From positions 88,583,152 through 88,647,151 of the forward strand of contig OV050030.1 of assembly GCA_920105625.2 (NCBI GenBank): DNA of 64,000 nucleotides, in the 5' to 3' direction. Shown piece after piece: positions 33,935 through 44,814 of this stretch. The DNA is from Clusia tigrina. Its lineage: Eukaryota > Arthropoda > Insecta > Diptera > Clusiidae. Position 1 is the first letter of the stretch. Each line of letters opens with the position of its first letter. The translations under genes were made by a program, and so were the position numbers. A model generated the notes under the pieces. The model was not told the origin of the DNA and did no database searches. It saw only the letters and a program-made list of their open reading frames with translations.

Positions 33935-34330
33935 AGTGATATTCCATAATATCCAGTGAATATCCATAGCGCTGTTCGTGATAATGGCAAATCGAAAATT
34001 GTAACATTTTACAATAAAACTAAAGAAGGCAAAGATTTTATAGACCAAATGCGAAGCCAATATCCGCCGTTGTCATTATTCTATAATATAATAGACATTA
34101 GTGCATTTGCTGCATCCTTGATTTATTTTCAAAACAACATGCCACATAAAAATACGCAAAGGAAATGATTTTTGCATAGGGTCAGTAAGGAGCTTCGTAT
34201 TCCTTTTATTGAAGAGCGCGCAGTGAACATGTAAATTACGCGGCATTCCTCTTCTAAATCCGTCATTGATGACTATTCAGTTACATCAATAGATACATTT
34301 GTAAAATGCGACAAAAGGTCGTCCTCTAGC
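33935..34330 (+). pseudogene. piggyBac-type transposase, C-terminal end
   Basis: 'IHSAVRDNGKSKIVTFYNKT...KEGKDFIDQM' (33960-34050) and 'PLSLFYNIIDISAFAASLIY' (34065-34125) match the end of the DDE_Tnp_1_7 domain, where 'YN.TK.GVD..DQM' includes the last catalytic aspartate; here G-V-D reads G-K-D. The line ends in a Cys/Lys/Ser tail ('KCDKRSSSSSTTGKSL', about 34295-34345), a reduced form of the usual cysteine-rich C-terminus. Truncated at the 5' side. Confidence 0.65.
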
Positions 34331-34572
34331 AGCACTACTGGAAAAAGCCTGTTACATTAAATAAAACATAAATATAAAAAATTTACTTTAAAAAAACAAT
34401 TCATAAAATGCGATTTCAATCATAAATAATGGCAAAGGAGGGTGGTAGTGCGAAACAAATAGAAAATGTACCTGTAGCTCGTATCTGTAACTCTTCTCTA
34501 CCAATTATTTCTGTACTGGTACGTCATTCTCTACTATTGCATTTCTGTAAGTGTGGTGAATAGAGTTTTGAA

Positions 34573-34590
34573 TTCTCTACTAGTAGAGAA
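34573..34590. repeat. Subterminal palindrome, left end of Harbinger
   Basis: TTCTCTACTAGTAGAGAA is a perfect 18-bp palindrome about 100 bp inside the left terminal repeat. The right end has CAGTAGAGAA, one spacer base and its complement at 37125-37145. The shared core AGTAGAGAA at both ends suggests a binding site for the element's own Myb-like protein or transposase. Confidence 0.6.
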
Positions 34591-34639
34591 ATTCACAACT
34601 ACTCATTAGCAAGTGAGAATTGAAACAACCAGTCGAGAA

Positions 34640-35596
34640 TGGATGCGGTAAGTAATGTTTTTAGTTATAAATCAAAAATAAAAATAAAATTTGTTATTTT
34701 TAACTACGAACGATGAGTTAACGCAAAATCAACAAAAAAAAGTTTGTTGAGCATATGCGGCAAACCCGTTTGTGGGCAGTTTTCTGGCCCGGCTGGCGCT
34801 AAGAAAAATAAGCAAAACTGGGATGAAGTAGCTGGTGACTTAAATGTTGTCGGGAGGGCCAAAAAAGTGCGGAGTAGTAGAAAAGAGTATGTATTTATTG
34901 TAGTTTGTATATTTAATTTTAATTATAATTAATATATCGTTTCAGTGTTGGATTAATTGGAAGGGGTCCATAAAACAAAAATTTTCCGCAATAAAAAAAT
35001 TCCAAAATAAGACGCGACATCTTCCAAGTTGTTCAGGACCAAAGCCTTTGGACAGTTTGGAAGAAGGAGTACTTAATTTCATTTTGGTGGAGAGGGAATA
35101 TTGTTGATGGTGATGGCAAAACTGTGGAGGGTGGATTCGAGACACCTCATGTAATTGTAATATATCTTCATTTGCTTATTTTTTCTCTGAATAACAATTT
35201 TAAAATGTAGTTGTTGCCCGATCCGCTTCAATACACATAACATCATCATGTGTATTGAAGCTGAGTACCTGCATGGGTACATCCTTGAAGTATCTGCCAG
35301 CACGATAGATGCTCTAAAGAAGAATGCCCTAAAAATACAAATAAAAGCCCTCTAAACTCGCCACGGAGGAAAAGAGCCAAAAATTTGCAGCATAGCAAAG
35401 AGCTAGTGTATTTGGAACTGGAGAAGGCCAAAAAAGCGTTTGAAGCTCGCCTTTCCAGTCAGGAGAGATGGCTGACATCAAAGAAGAGCTGCGGCATTTA
35501 AAAGAGGGACAACAGCGCATGAATGAATGGTTGGAAAAAATTTTATTAGCTATTAATAAATATAAATTCCAAAAAATTATAATTACAATTTTTTAA
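34640..35596 (+). pseudogene. Harbinger Myb/SANT-like DNA-binding protein
   Basis: Probable start ATG 34640 region ('MDAVSNV'). The conserved block reads 'GQFSGPAGAKKNKQNWDEVA' (about 34778-34840) then 'GDLNVVG'. A 59-bp intron (GT 34887, AG 34945) joins to 'CWINWKGSIKQKFSAIKKFQ' (34946 on) and 'LDSLEEGVLNFILVERE'. After a probable second intron (acceptor TAG near 35209), the C-terminus from about 35250 has 'EAEYLHGYI' and a charged helix, 'LVYLELEKAKKAFEARLSS', ending about 35596. Partner proteins of this kind guide the Harbinger transposase to DNA and to the nucleus. Frameshifts near 34740 and 35460 and in-frame stops indicate decay. Confidence 0.65.
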
Positions 35597-35832
35597 TGTT
35601 TAGTAGATACTCTAATAGACGGACCCGCCAATTGAATTGAACAAAATATTAATATAGTGAAAAAAATATTAATAACTATAATTTCATACAATTTCTTCTC
35701 TCATAAGCGGATACTCTAATGATCAATTCAAAAGATGTAGAACTAATTTGAAAAATAATTTCTGATAATCATTTGCCAGGTTCTACGACCTTCGGCTAAA
35801 GTATTATTAGACAAGTTTTGATTATCGTCTTC

Positions 35833-36841
35833 TTAAAATACATTTTGTGAGGTGACTTCAACCGGTATTGCAATATTGTATTTCTTTCGAAAGTTATGCA
35901 GTGTGTAACAAGCGTTGATTATAGAACCAGCAAATATAGGCGTAACCATAAGTCCACTTTTTTGGGATAAGCAAGCAAATGGTTTTTTCAGCACGCCGCT
36001 TATTCGTGCAACACAGTTTCTATCACGAATATGGGCTTCGTTGTATTTAATTTCAGCTGTGCATTGTGGATTTCCAATCGGCGTCATAAGCCATGGCTGC
36101 AACGGATACCCCGAATCGCCAAGTAACTATATTTTTGATATTCCACTTTGATGTTTGTTTTCTAAGAAAGCTTTTGCTTGACTGTTACTCCATATGAAAG
36201 CATCATGAGTGCTGCCTCCAAACCGACCACAGCAAGCACGAATTGTCAAATCATAGTCACATATAAGCTGAACATTCTTTGAAAAAAAACCTTTGCGATT
36301 ACGATAACAGTGTTCTACATCTCTGTTTCGCTTCTTGATTTTGGCATGCGAACAGTCAATGGCTCCTATAACACCGGGAAATGTTGTGCGCATATGAAAC
36401 CTGCAAAAATTCAAATTAATATGTGAATACGATTGTATATATTAACTATGGCAACATACCTTTGCTGAATGGTGGTGAACTCTGCGCTTGTAGTAGGAAA
36501 TTTAACATATTTGTTCATTAATTTTTCACAATGACATCCGTTACCTCGTGTATTATGAGCGATATCATGGCTTTGCTTAAAGGACAAACGAAATCCAGCC
36601 CCATATACCGCAGAAATTACCCATTGCATAAAAATGTAGTACTAACCTTGAATTTTTTGGAACAAAGGTATTTTGTCACTCCACTTTGCATAAAAGGACT
36701 TATTTATTCTAAAAGATGAATGCAAGCGTATTTATTTAGTCGAAAAAGTTCTAAGAATCGCGCCTCAGGGATACGAAATCGATCACAAGAATCTCGCAAC
36801 CGCCGACGTTGAACGCGAAGCATATTTCGGTTATCGTACAT
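35833..36841 (-). pseudogene. PIF/Harbinger DDE transposase
   Basis: Starts at ATG 36841-36839 with 'MYDNRNMLRVQRRRLRDSCD' and 'PEARFLELFRLNKYA', the helical N-terminus of DDE_Tnp_4 proteins. A TAA interrupts near 36710 and the frame shifts. A 59-bp intron (36459 to 36401, GTATGT...TTTGCAG) separates 'AEFTTIQQR' from 'FHMRTTFPGVIGAIDCSHAK', which carries the first catalytic aspartate. 'GRFGGSTHDAFIWSNS' carries the second. A TAG then precedes 'LLGDSGYPLQPWLMTPIG'. The third catalytic residue is lost: relatives have a glutamate in the 'NCVxR' block, but here it is alanine (NCVARISGVLKKPF, about 35990). Catalytically dead. Confidence 0.75.
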
Positions 36842-37164
36842 TATAGCATAAATAATAAACACGCATTTCACTCATTTTTTAGAATTTATTTTCAATTGTT
36901 TACTTATTTGTCTCTATTTATTGTTTTGTTTGTTTATTTATTATTTGCTGCTTTACACAACTTTGCTGAATACACACTACTCAAAAATAAATTTCAAAAC
37001 TGTCAGATTCACTGTTCATTCTCAACTGACCACCAATTTCTCAATTGGTGAGTTTTTTGAGTTATAGAAACACTAAAGTCTCAACGATTGACAAAAACTT
37101 GGTGGTTGAGAGCTACGTCATCAGCAGTAGAGAAGTTCTCTACTGAGTTACAGAAACGAGCTAC

Positions 37165-37955
37165 TGGACATTGACTCCCGTAGGTGTCAACTTTGAAAAC
37201 GTCATCGACAGTATAATAACAATCAACTGGATCAATATCTTACTGCAAACACAATTATACAGTGAACATGCCAGTATTCACTTCATCTGTTTAGGCTTAG
37301 ACGCAGGAAGTAAAACAACACAACAGTATAAATCTAGAGGAAATAAATCTTCTACCAATATTTTCATTAAGAAACAAATCGTTGATAAGATAAAGCTGAG
37401 GAAGAGGTGGTATTTCGCAAGATCACCTGAGCATAAACGCAATTTAAGTCTGTAGTCTTAAGGAAATTCCAACCAAAAGACAAAGTACAGAAGCTGAAAA
37501 TTATTTTAAAAAATTGATGCCTACTCTCGATACTTACTACTCATTGTGGGAATACACAAAAAAAGCTAAAAAAATCGGAGAAGTTATCAGCCACCACTAT
37601 GTAATGATTTCAATTTATTGGCTTCGACCAATAAATAAAAAGCTAAAAAATTGGCTACATACTTTGATAAATTTCTAGTTCTATCAAATGACACATCCAA
37701 ATATATTGAAACATGCAATGACTTAAATATTGACATTGCAACAGAAATAAAAGACAACAGGATACGATATGTTGACAGGCAAACCATTCACAAAGGTACC
37801 TACAATAAGATATATAACTTACGGAATGTTATCAGCTCAATGTTTCGCATACAATTATTTCCTAAAGTATGGAAAGTTGCTCAAATAATCAAACTACCGA
37901 AACCGGGAAAAGATGCTATAAGTGCATCATCGTATAGACCAATAAGCCCACATCC
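37165..37955 (+). pseudogene. Jockey-clade ORF2 linker and RT start
   Basis: Open stretch 37171-37455 with 'GLDAGSKTTQQYKSRGNKSS', then, after shifts, 'NYFKKLMPTLDTYYSLWEYT' (about 37500-37560). From 37651 an open frame carries 'NVISSMFRIQLFPKVWKVAQ' and 'IIKLPKPGKDAISASSYRPI' (37830-37945), RT blocks 0-1. It ends at 'YRPIS', where BEL/Pao sequence begins. It is the same subfamily as the minus-strand copy at 43540-44760 (shared 'LDAGSK(T/S)TQQYK' and 'YSL' blocks). Confidence 0.7.
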
Positions 37956-38219
37956 CGCAGCACTGGTTCTGCCAGTATAAATTGGCAGTTATCAAATCAC
38001 ACGGACAACAGCACATAACTACTGTTCATTTATTAGCTCTCTGTTGTGCAAATTTGCAGAAGTGGGTCAACCAATTTTTCGTTGGGGCCATCTGCGAAAA
38101 CCCAGGTGTGGGAAACCTTTTGTTTGCCTTGTAGGTTTTTATTTTCAAGGGCACACAGCATCAAACCACGCGGTTGCGATCAACTCATAAAGTCGGTTGG
38201 CCAACGATTTCGCAGAGCG

Positions 38220-38520
38220 CGTGTGCGCAGTGGGTACAGGTGTCTTACCACCAGACCACTCGACAGCAACTCTGCTCCTTTCTCTGAGTGGTCGTTCAAT
38301 ACGCTTGTTTGCGGTGGTGTCTAGGTGTCTTGTCACCAAACCATCCTACAGCGGTTTTATTACCTTTCTCGATCAGGTAATCCGGGAGTCTGCAGTACGC
38401 GTGTGCGCAGTGGGTACAGGTGTCTTACCAACAGACCACTCGACAGTAACTCGGCTCCCATCTTTCAGAAATTGTGCAATATGTTTATTTGCGGTGGTGT
38501 GTAGGTGTCTTGACCACCTT
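38220..38520. repeat. 180-bp tandem duplication in BEL/Pao leader
   Basis: GTGTGCGCAGTGGGTACAGG occurs at 38221 and again at 38401, exactly 180 bp apart, and the downstream TTTGCGGTGGTGT block recurs with the same spacing (about 38308 and 38488). The second unit is incomplete. The units differ by scattered substitutions. Confidence 0.8.
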
Positions 38521-38673
38521 AGAACGACTCAGCGCTCCTACCGATCTCAACACTGAATGGAGAGTTTCAGCGGCTGACGGTAACTCGCCTAGCCTTAGAC
38601 CATCAACCCAGAATCGAAGATCGAACTCCACTTCACTGATTTCCTTGAACCTAGACTCAATTATCATAAATCA

Positions 38674-39440
38674 TTGAGCTTCGATCCAGAACCACAAATT
38701 GCTGCAATGTTTATCCGATTCGTGCACGCGGAAGAGGCTCTTACCAGTTTCGTAAGTGATTTCGAAAGCCGTCGATTGGACAGTCACTCCGACAATTCGC
38801 TACACGATGCTACGGGAGAGCTCGACTCTCTGTGGGGTTTCGTCAAAAACACCCAGGCGAAGGCGATGATTGAAGCTATCGGCAACAAAGATGGTGTTGC
38901 ACTGCGGGAGCATCTCCGGCAGCATATCCTCGAAATCTATGACACCTATCGGAGGTGTAAGATAAACATGATGAAATGGCGGTCGTGTCTGCAGAGTGCG
39001 GCATCATCCTTGGGGCAAACTTCCTCGGTACAAGCCCATGTGGGAGTGCAGCCGAATGCACCGCGCTCTCCCCAAATTCACACCCACCAAGCGAGTGAAA
39101 CAAGGGAGGTATGTATTATTTCTTATAAACCTGCTCACCTCACAGCTATCTCGCCTAAATTTCAGGAAGCCAGTGTCACAACCAAGTGGCATTTGGTACG
39201 AAGGCACGGCCTGTGTACGAATTGTTTGACAGTCTCGCATAGAGCGACAAATTGCCCCAGTACTGACTTATGCTTCTCCTGTCGGGAGCGGCACCACACC
39301 ATGCTTCACAGAAGCCCGTCACATACTACGCGTACTGATCCCTCAAGCCAACCACCACATATTCAAGTTCTTACGACGCCAGTCATGCGCGCGGCAGATA
39401 AGGCGAGACCCAGTCAAAGTCAACTTTGTGGTCGACAGGC
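38674..39440 (+). pseudogene. gag: BEL/Pao Gag, copy A
   Basis: Open for 256 codons. It starts 'MSFDPEPQIAAMFIRFVHAE' with an acidic helical region, then 'REHLRQHILEIYDTYRRCKI', then a P/Q-rich linker. The zinc region is 'KWHLVRRHGLCTNCLTVSHR' (about 39185-39245) with 'CPSTDLCFSCRERHHTMLHR', the same Cys/His double cluster as in Pao Gags. About 150 residues of the usual capsid (DUF1759 core) are missing between the first helices and the zinc region, so the open frame is an internally shortened Gag. Confidence 0.65.
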
Positions 39441-39447
39441 ATAGCGA

Positions 39448-41130
39448 TTGCAGCTCCGCACCGCCATGAATAACCTTAAAATGCGGGGCGCCACTTCTAT
39501 GGCCCAGCCTCTGATAGATTCGGGATCTGAGGGGTCTTTCATTTCAGAGCGCCTCCATGAGCGCCTTAAGCTGCCCGCGCGCACAACACATGCTCAGGTA
39601 TCTGGGGCGAATATTGGAGTTACTCCAACCTTTGCAAAAGTCTGCAAGCAGCCAAGGTACTGCCTACCCTGACCGGATAATTGCCACCTCTTCAACTCAA
39701 TAGGTGCGAACACCAACAGCTGGGTAACATCTAGTTGTCTGACCCGGGCATCATTAATTCATCACAGGTCAATGTCCCTTTGGTTGGGATGCGTACCCAC
39801 TGATGTTGCTTGGTTAGAATACAATGGTGTGGGGTCCCAAATTTCGCAAGTGACAATATTCGGCTGGAATCTTACAGGTCATCTACTCTTCAACCAAAAT
39901 TCATCCTCCGCCACAAAAATGCAATTTGCGAAAACCGGCTCCTACGAATGCTGTCGCAATCGAAATGGGGACATTGCGATGACTTTCACGAGACGACAGC
40001 TCTCCCAAACTCATGCAACAGGAGTAGATTCGTACCCCCAGACATCGAATGAAATCGATTTCTCCTATGCCAGACCAATAGGTTCGGTTCAACACGTTGC
40101 AATGAAGCAATATAAGTTCAATAAACCATGGCTGGGCAAACACCAAACACCAATCAACTATAAACACCAATCAGCAGTAAACAATCAAATATATGACGAA
40201 GTGATAGTGGAATACATGAAGATCAACCACATGTCAGAAGTTTCGCCTCCGTCCGTTTCCCCGGTGTTTCACTACTACCTACCGCACCACGCGGTGTACA
40301 AGCCAAAGAACACCTCCACCAAGATTTGGGTGGTGTTCAACGCTCCGCAACCGACCACGCACACCATCAGATTGTATGATGTGTTGCACACAGGGCCAGT
40401 GTTGCAATCAGACCTGACTCGACTCATCATTCAGTGGCGTATGTTCAGGTACGTCCTCAACGGAGACATACAAAAAATGAACCGTCAAATCTTGGAACCC
40501 ATCCATACAGCGTACCAATTTTCTTCCAAGAAAACCCGGCCGCTCCCACAACGGATTTCAAGCTAAGAACGGTCACCTTTGGGGTGAATTGTGCTCCTTA
40601 TCTAGCGATAAGGACACTCTTACAACTCGCAGACGGCATACAATACAAGTACCCATCGGCTTCGGATGCGCTGCGCAATGTAATCTACATCGACGCCCCA
40701 TTGAATGGCCCCCATTATGTCTCCTCGGCAACCCGAGGGCAGAACCAACCGATGGGTTTCCCTGGACCGACAGGGAACTCACTGATCAAATGGACTGCCA
40801 GTTGTGAGCCCATTTTTTCCGACTTTTCGCCGGGGCTTCTACTCCGGAAAGACTTCTTCAAACATGAGGAGTCTTGTACCCCTAGTACCGTAGGTTCTCG
40901 ATGCGGCCAGTATTGTGATATGTTTTCTTTACGTTTGGGAACCATTCTGGCAATTTCTAAGCACACCAAACGACAGGTGTTGTATATTGTTGCGCAACTC
41001 TTCGACCCTACAGGATTTCCACCGACCAAATCTTGATGCAACAAATCTGGTGGGACCAAATCTGTTGAGACGACCAACTGAATCCCGCTACTCTAATATG
41101 ATGGGAAGACTTCTATTTTCAATATAAGGC
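39448..41130 (+). pseudogene. pol: BEL/Pao protease and RT, copy A
   Basis: Protease: 'MAQPLIDSGSEGSFISERLH' (39500-39560, the D-S-G active site) and 'VTIFGWNLTGHL' (about 39860). The open frame 39772-40566 then reaches the RT with 'YYLPHHAVYKPKNTSTKIWV' (40273-40330), 'YDVLHTGPVLQSDLTRLII', and motif A 'LNGDIQKMNRQIL'. After a shift come 'TVTFGVNCAPYLAIRTLLQL' (about 40573-40630) and 'NVIYID', where the catalytic Y-I-D-D has lost its second aspartate through a frameshift. Then 'KRQVLYIVAQLFDPTGF' (40965-41020). Multiple lesions. Confidence 0.7.
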
Positions 41131-42330
41131 AATCCTCCAAATATGCGTGCCAGGCTGGGTCAGATTAACACCCGATAATCACACTGAATGTCAAGCTTTG
41201 TCACAAATAAAGCATTACCTTAGCAGACTAACGGGGATTCGTAAAATTCGCGGATTGATTCTCCATCCCTGCACCCAGCCTATCGGTGGACTTTACCTTC
41301 GTCCCACAACTGTGTCGCCTATGAGGGAAGTAAATAAAGCAGGAGATGGGTACCAGTACCACTCTCAGCTACAATTACGGCTACTAATGCGTAACTGGGG
41401 AGATTATTGTTTTATTTCTGTTCCGGCCCAACAGTAGTCTTCTGGAAAAATTCGGACACTTTTGTCATCAACTTCCAGTGATTTTTTGGTGGGTGCCCGA
41501 CTCACTGATCCACTTACACCTGAGGGGACATCCGCGTTTCCATCCACCTGGAAGGTTTTGGAAGCAAGCGAAGCCGTGTGATCTGAGGGGAGAACGAGAA
41601 AACAATATTCTCCCTCACGAGCGGTGCCTGATGAGAATCACGCCGGCATTTCCAGGACTTGTTGGGAATATTCGCAACATGAAGATGGTGTTTAACCCAG
41701 GAATCCGAACATGGACTATCACCAATGGAGTAATAGAGCTGCAGGACGAACCCCCTCCTCTCTGGGGTGTACCGTAATTACGATCGGCTTCTTGTTGACA
41801 ACCCCGTTTATTTTTTCTTTCCTTCACTCACATAATCTATCCCTTTACTTCACCTACTAATTTTTCGTTTTCTTCCCAACCAGATCATTCATCACTCCGA
41901 CTCACCGAGATACCAAACCAAAGGATACAGCCTCCACTGCACAGCTTGCGCAGCTGTACGCAATCCAGTATCATATTGACCAGCCGGAACCATCACTTTC
42001 AAAACTGCTGAAGGCAACCACTCGACAGGTACAAGCCCAACGCACCTAACCCACGTTGTGCTAGATGTGCCGCAACAAAGGCCAACGAAGGCCTTTTTGC
42101 TCTCCACCCTCGAACTCAGGTGATCAGGTAGTTATCTCGGGGTGAAGCTCTTTACCCTGCTGCGCCAGCAGCCCCCATGCGCCATCTGCAGAGGGGATCA
42201 CCACACCACCTCCACATGCGAAGGGAATAGGAAAATGGGATTCGGGCCCGTCCAAGGTGCCTCTTTTTGTAATACTGCAAGGGGGCGGCATGTTCACGCC
42301 GTGAACCCCTATTCCCGAGAACCCCTCTTC
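41131..42330 (+). pseudogene. 3' part of decayed BEL/Pao copy A
   Basis: Begins 'VPGWVRLTPDNHTECQAL' (41143-41195; RNase H entry region). From about 41420 the frames ('VIFWWVPDSLIHLH', 'PGIRTWTITNGVIELQDEPP') have no family name, but the nucleotide sequence matches the minus strand of 57277-58012. Copy B lacks about 250 bp equivalent to 41170-41418. Near 42180 this copy has a single CCTCTGCAG-type unit where copy B carries four. Confidence 0.5.
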
Positions 42331-42405
42331 CCGGTGCGAGGGAGCCGCATCACCAGATCAGTCGAGTCTGCATCGTGGCCATCGATGAGAGGCTTAATAG
42401 TGTGA

Positions 42406-43539
42406 AATAATTGATTAAAAGTGTTATATTAGTTAACATGCTGAAAAGATAATAATAAAATTACAAACTAGCAAACAAACAGAAATGGATTACAGTCCCA
42501 ACACTGCTCCAACATTAGACACATACGAAAAAAATGAAATATTTTGAAATATTTCGGTCGACTTGAAATCCAACAAAACAAGCAATATTTATTCAACCAA
42601 ATACAGTCGAACTATCGAAATAAACATTGGTTCTTCGGGCCGAATAAGTCCCGGAAAGTTAATTTATTTAACAATTTAATTTTATATTTATTTGATTCAT
42701 TTATGTAAAATTATTTATGCTCACCAGTGGATGAACTCGAACACACATAAACAATTGAATACCCTCGTGAGGCCCATTCATAAATTTTGGGTTTAAATCG
42801 GTGCGTGCAGTAAGTAAGCAGCAGGTAATCATTATATTGACACCTAGTACGTGGTTGCCACATTGATAGGAAATTAATTATATTACAGTGTGGCTTAAAC
42901 AGTGTAATAATTCACATTAAAATTTTTATAGATACATATACATATTGTTTACACATAGTGAACTCTATCTAGGTTGATTTTCATAGTTTATTAAGTGGCG
43001 TGTAGTGATGTCTTATAAATATAGTAACTCGTTTACTTCTTCGTTTTGGTGCCCATCCATCGTAATATTTAGTGGATATCTTTTTTATATCTTGGTCAAT
43101 TCTTTCCGATTGTCATATTTACTTTCCGATTTATGTTGTGTATCAACCAGACTTCTTTATTAGCTGTAAGATTTTTGACTACTGTCTTTGAATTTTTGCT
43201 AAGTGGGGCCGCTTAGCCGTTCCCCATACTTGGAGTCCGTATAACCAAATTGACTGGAGTCCGTATAACCGCAACTTGTTAATTGTGAGTTTAGATTAAC
43301 CAATATACTTGACGGATTTTTTTTAATTGTTTCGTTTCCCCAGGGGGCGCATTATGATAAAGTGTACACAAGTTAGTGTACATTCAAAATGAGTTTGCAC
43401 TCGGTGCAGCGTTGGTCACTTTCGCTGAATTTCGTATTACGATCAAGTGTCCACACATGTACACACATGTGCTGAATAAAAGCCGCCAAAAAATAAAAAA
43501 TATGCAATAGGATACAAACTGAGAATTCGCGGGTACTCT
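42406..43539. other. Unassigned A+T-rich sequence
   Basis: A short plus-strand frame from ATG 42485 ('MDYSPNTAPTLDTYEKNEIF') stops after about 20 codons. The rest has no frame over 60 codons. Could hold the BEL/Pao 3' LTR and 3' sequence of the minus-strand jockey; neither is demonstrable. Confidence 0.3.
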
Positions 43540-44760
43540 AATCCACTCATATCAGAACTCACAGCTCACATGACTACATTCAGCCGTTTAAAAGGGAAAT
43601 CAACAGCAGATATTTTCTGTTGATGAATACCTACAATTTAGAAATGGGTGCACTCCATAATAGTTATGTTGATATTTAGTTATTGTAGTTATTGTTATGT
43701 TTAAAATAAAAATATTGTTTATTGCATTTAATACAGATTGCAATAAAAAAAGGATTTAAAAAAAAAGTTTGTGCAGGAAGCCTTTATGGCATACTTTGTC
43801 AAATGCTTTTGCGATTAAAAAAAAACAGCAACGCAGTAACGTTTATATTCTAGGTCTGCTCTAATTTTGTTTGTTATACGGTGTAGCTATTGAATCGTTG
43901 AGTGTTGTTTTCGAAAGCCGAATTGATAATTTGGTATTAAATTTTTATGGCTAGTCTATCATGCAATAGTTTTTTTTTTTTACCAATTTTAGAAATTATG
44001 GGAAGTAGGCTTTTTGGTCTATACGATGAGGCACTGGTAGCATCCTTTCCCGGTTTCGGCAGAGCGATTATTTGAGCTACTTTGGGAAAGCATTTTATTT
44101 GAAACATTGAATTAATAACATTCCGTAAGTATATATATCATATTGGAGGTATTTCTGCGAGTGCTTTGCCTGTCAACATATCATAACCTGGTGCCTTTTT
44201 GTGATCTATTCTTTTTTGTCCATATTTAAATAATTGCATGTTTCAATATATTTGGATGTGTCATTTGAAATAACTTTTCCAAAGTATTTAGCCAGTGTTG
44301 TTACTTTTTCTTTATTGGTAGATGCCAATAAGTTGTCATCTTTCCGTAGTAGTGGCTGATGGCAATGAGTATTTAGTATCGTGAGTAGGCATCAAGTCTT
44401 TTAGATACTTTTTTACTTCTATATGTTGTCTTTTGGTTAAACTTTTCTTAAGATTTTTCCAGGCTATGTTTAAATTGCTTTTATTTTCAGCTGATCTAAT
44501 TTGCTGCGACATTTTCTTCCACTTTTTTTTCAACAATTTGTTTCCTAATGGAATTATCGGTTGAAGGTTTATTTCCTTTATATTTATACTGTTGGGTTGA
44601 TTTACTTCCTGCGTCTAGGACTACATTGTTGAAGTGTATAATAGCACTTTCAATGTCTAAATATGTTTTCAGTGAGATATTGATTTCTAGTTGATTGTCA
44701 ATATATTGTCGATGCTGATTCCAGTTTGGTCTATTGTTGGAAATCTGCGGAGTAAAAACA
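43540..44760 (-). pseudogene. Jockey-clade ORF2 fragment: linker and RT
   Basis: Minus-strand reading from 44740: 'NWNQHRQYIDNQLEINISLK' (about 44730-44670), 'VVLDAGSKSTQQYKYKGNKP', and the open stretch 44536-44336 'LNIAWKNLKKSLTKRQHIEV...KKYLKDLMP'. RT: 'KAPGYDMLTGKALAEIPP' (about 44200-44150), 'RNVINSMFQIKCFPKV', 'ALPKPGKDATSASSYRP' (about 44070-44020) and 'IAKAFDKVCHKGFLHKL' (motif A, about 43830-43780). Sequence is lost by about 43540. Many stops and shifts. Same subfamily as 37165-37955 but inverted. Confidence 0.7.
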
Positions 44761-44814
44761 ACAGAGAAATATATGATACCTAGGTAATATTATACACAAA
44801 ATTAATTTTTGAAC

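Larger units (their letters stand above)
34475..37163. mobile_element. PIF/Harbinger DNA transposon with both genes
   Basis: A 2.69-kb unit with terminal inverted repeats TAGCTCGTATCTGTAACTC (left) and TAGCTCGTTTCTGTAACTC (right, reverse complement), one mismatch in 19, flanked by the 3-bp direct repeat CTG (34472-34474 and 37164-37166). Inside are the two genes that define this superfamily, convergently arranged: a Myb/SANT-like protein (plus) and a DDE transposase (minus), each with a 59-bp intron. Subterminal inverted motifs lie near both ends. It is damaged by stops, a frameshift and loss of the catalytic glutamate. Confidence 0.8.
37956..42405 (+). mobile_element. Decayed BEL/Pao retrotransposon (copy A)
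   Basis: A BEL/Pao element unlike the one at 20-26 kb: non-coding leader (37956-38673) with a 180-bp tandem duplication, then Gag, protease, and RT, followed by strongly broken pol and 3' sequence. I could not place its LTR borders. A rearranged relative is at 56.2-58.0 kb, and comparison with it supports the extent to at least 42330. Confidence 0.6.

Noticed and set aside
38220..38520. CRISPR-like or satellite array
   Set aside because: Only two 180-bp units, no spacers, inside a retroelement leader of a eukaryotic genome.
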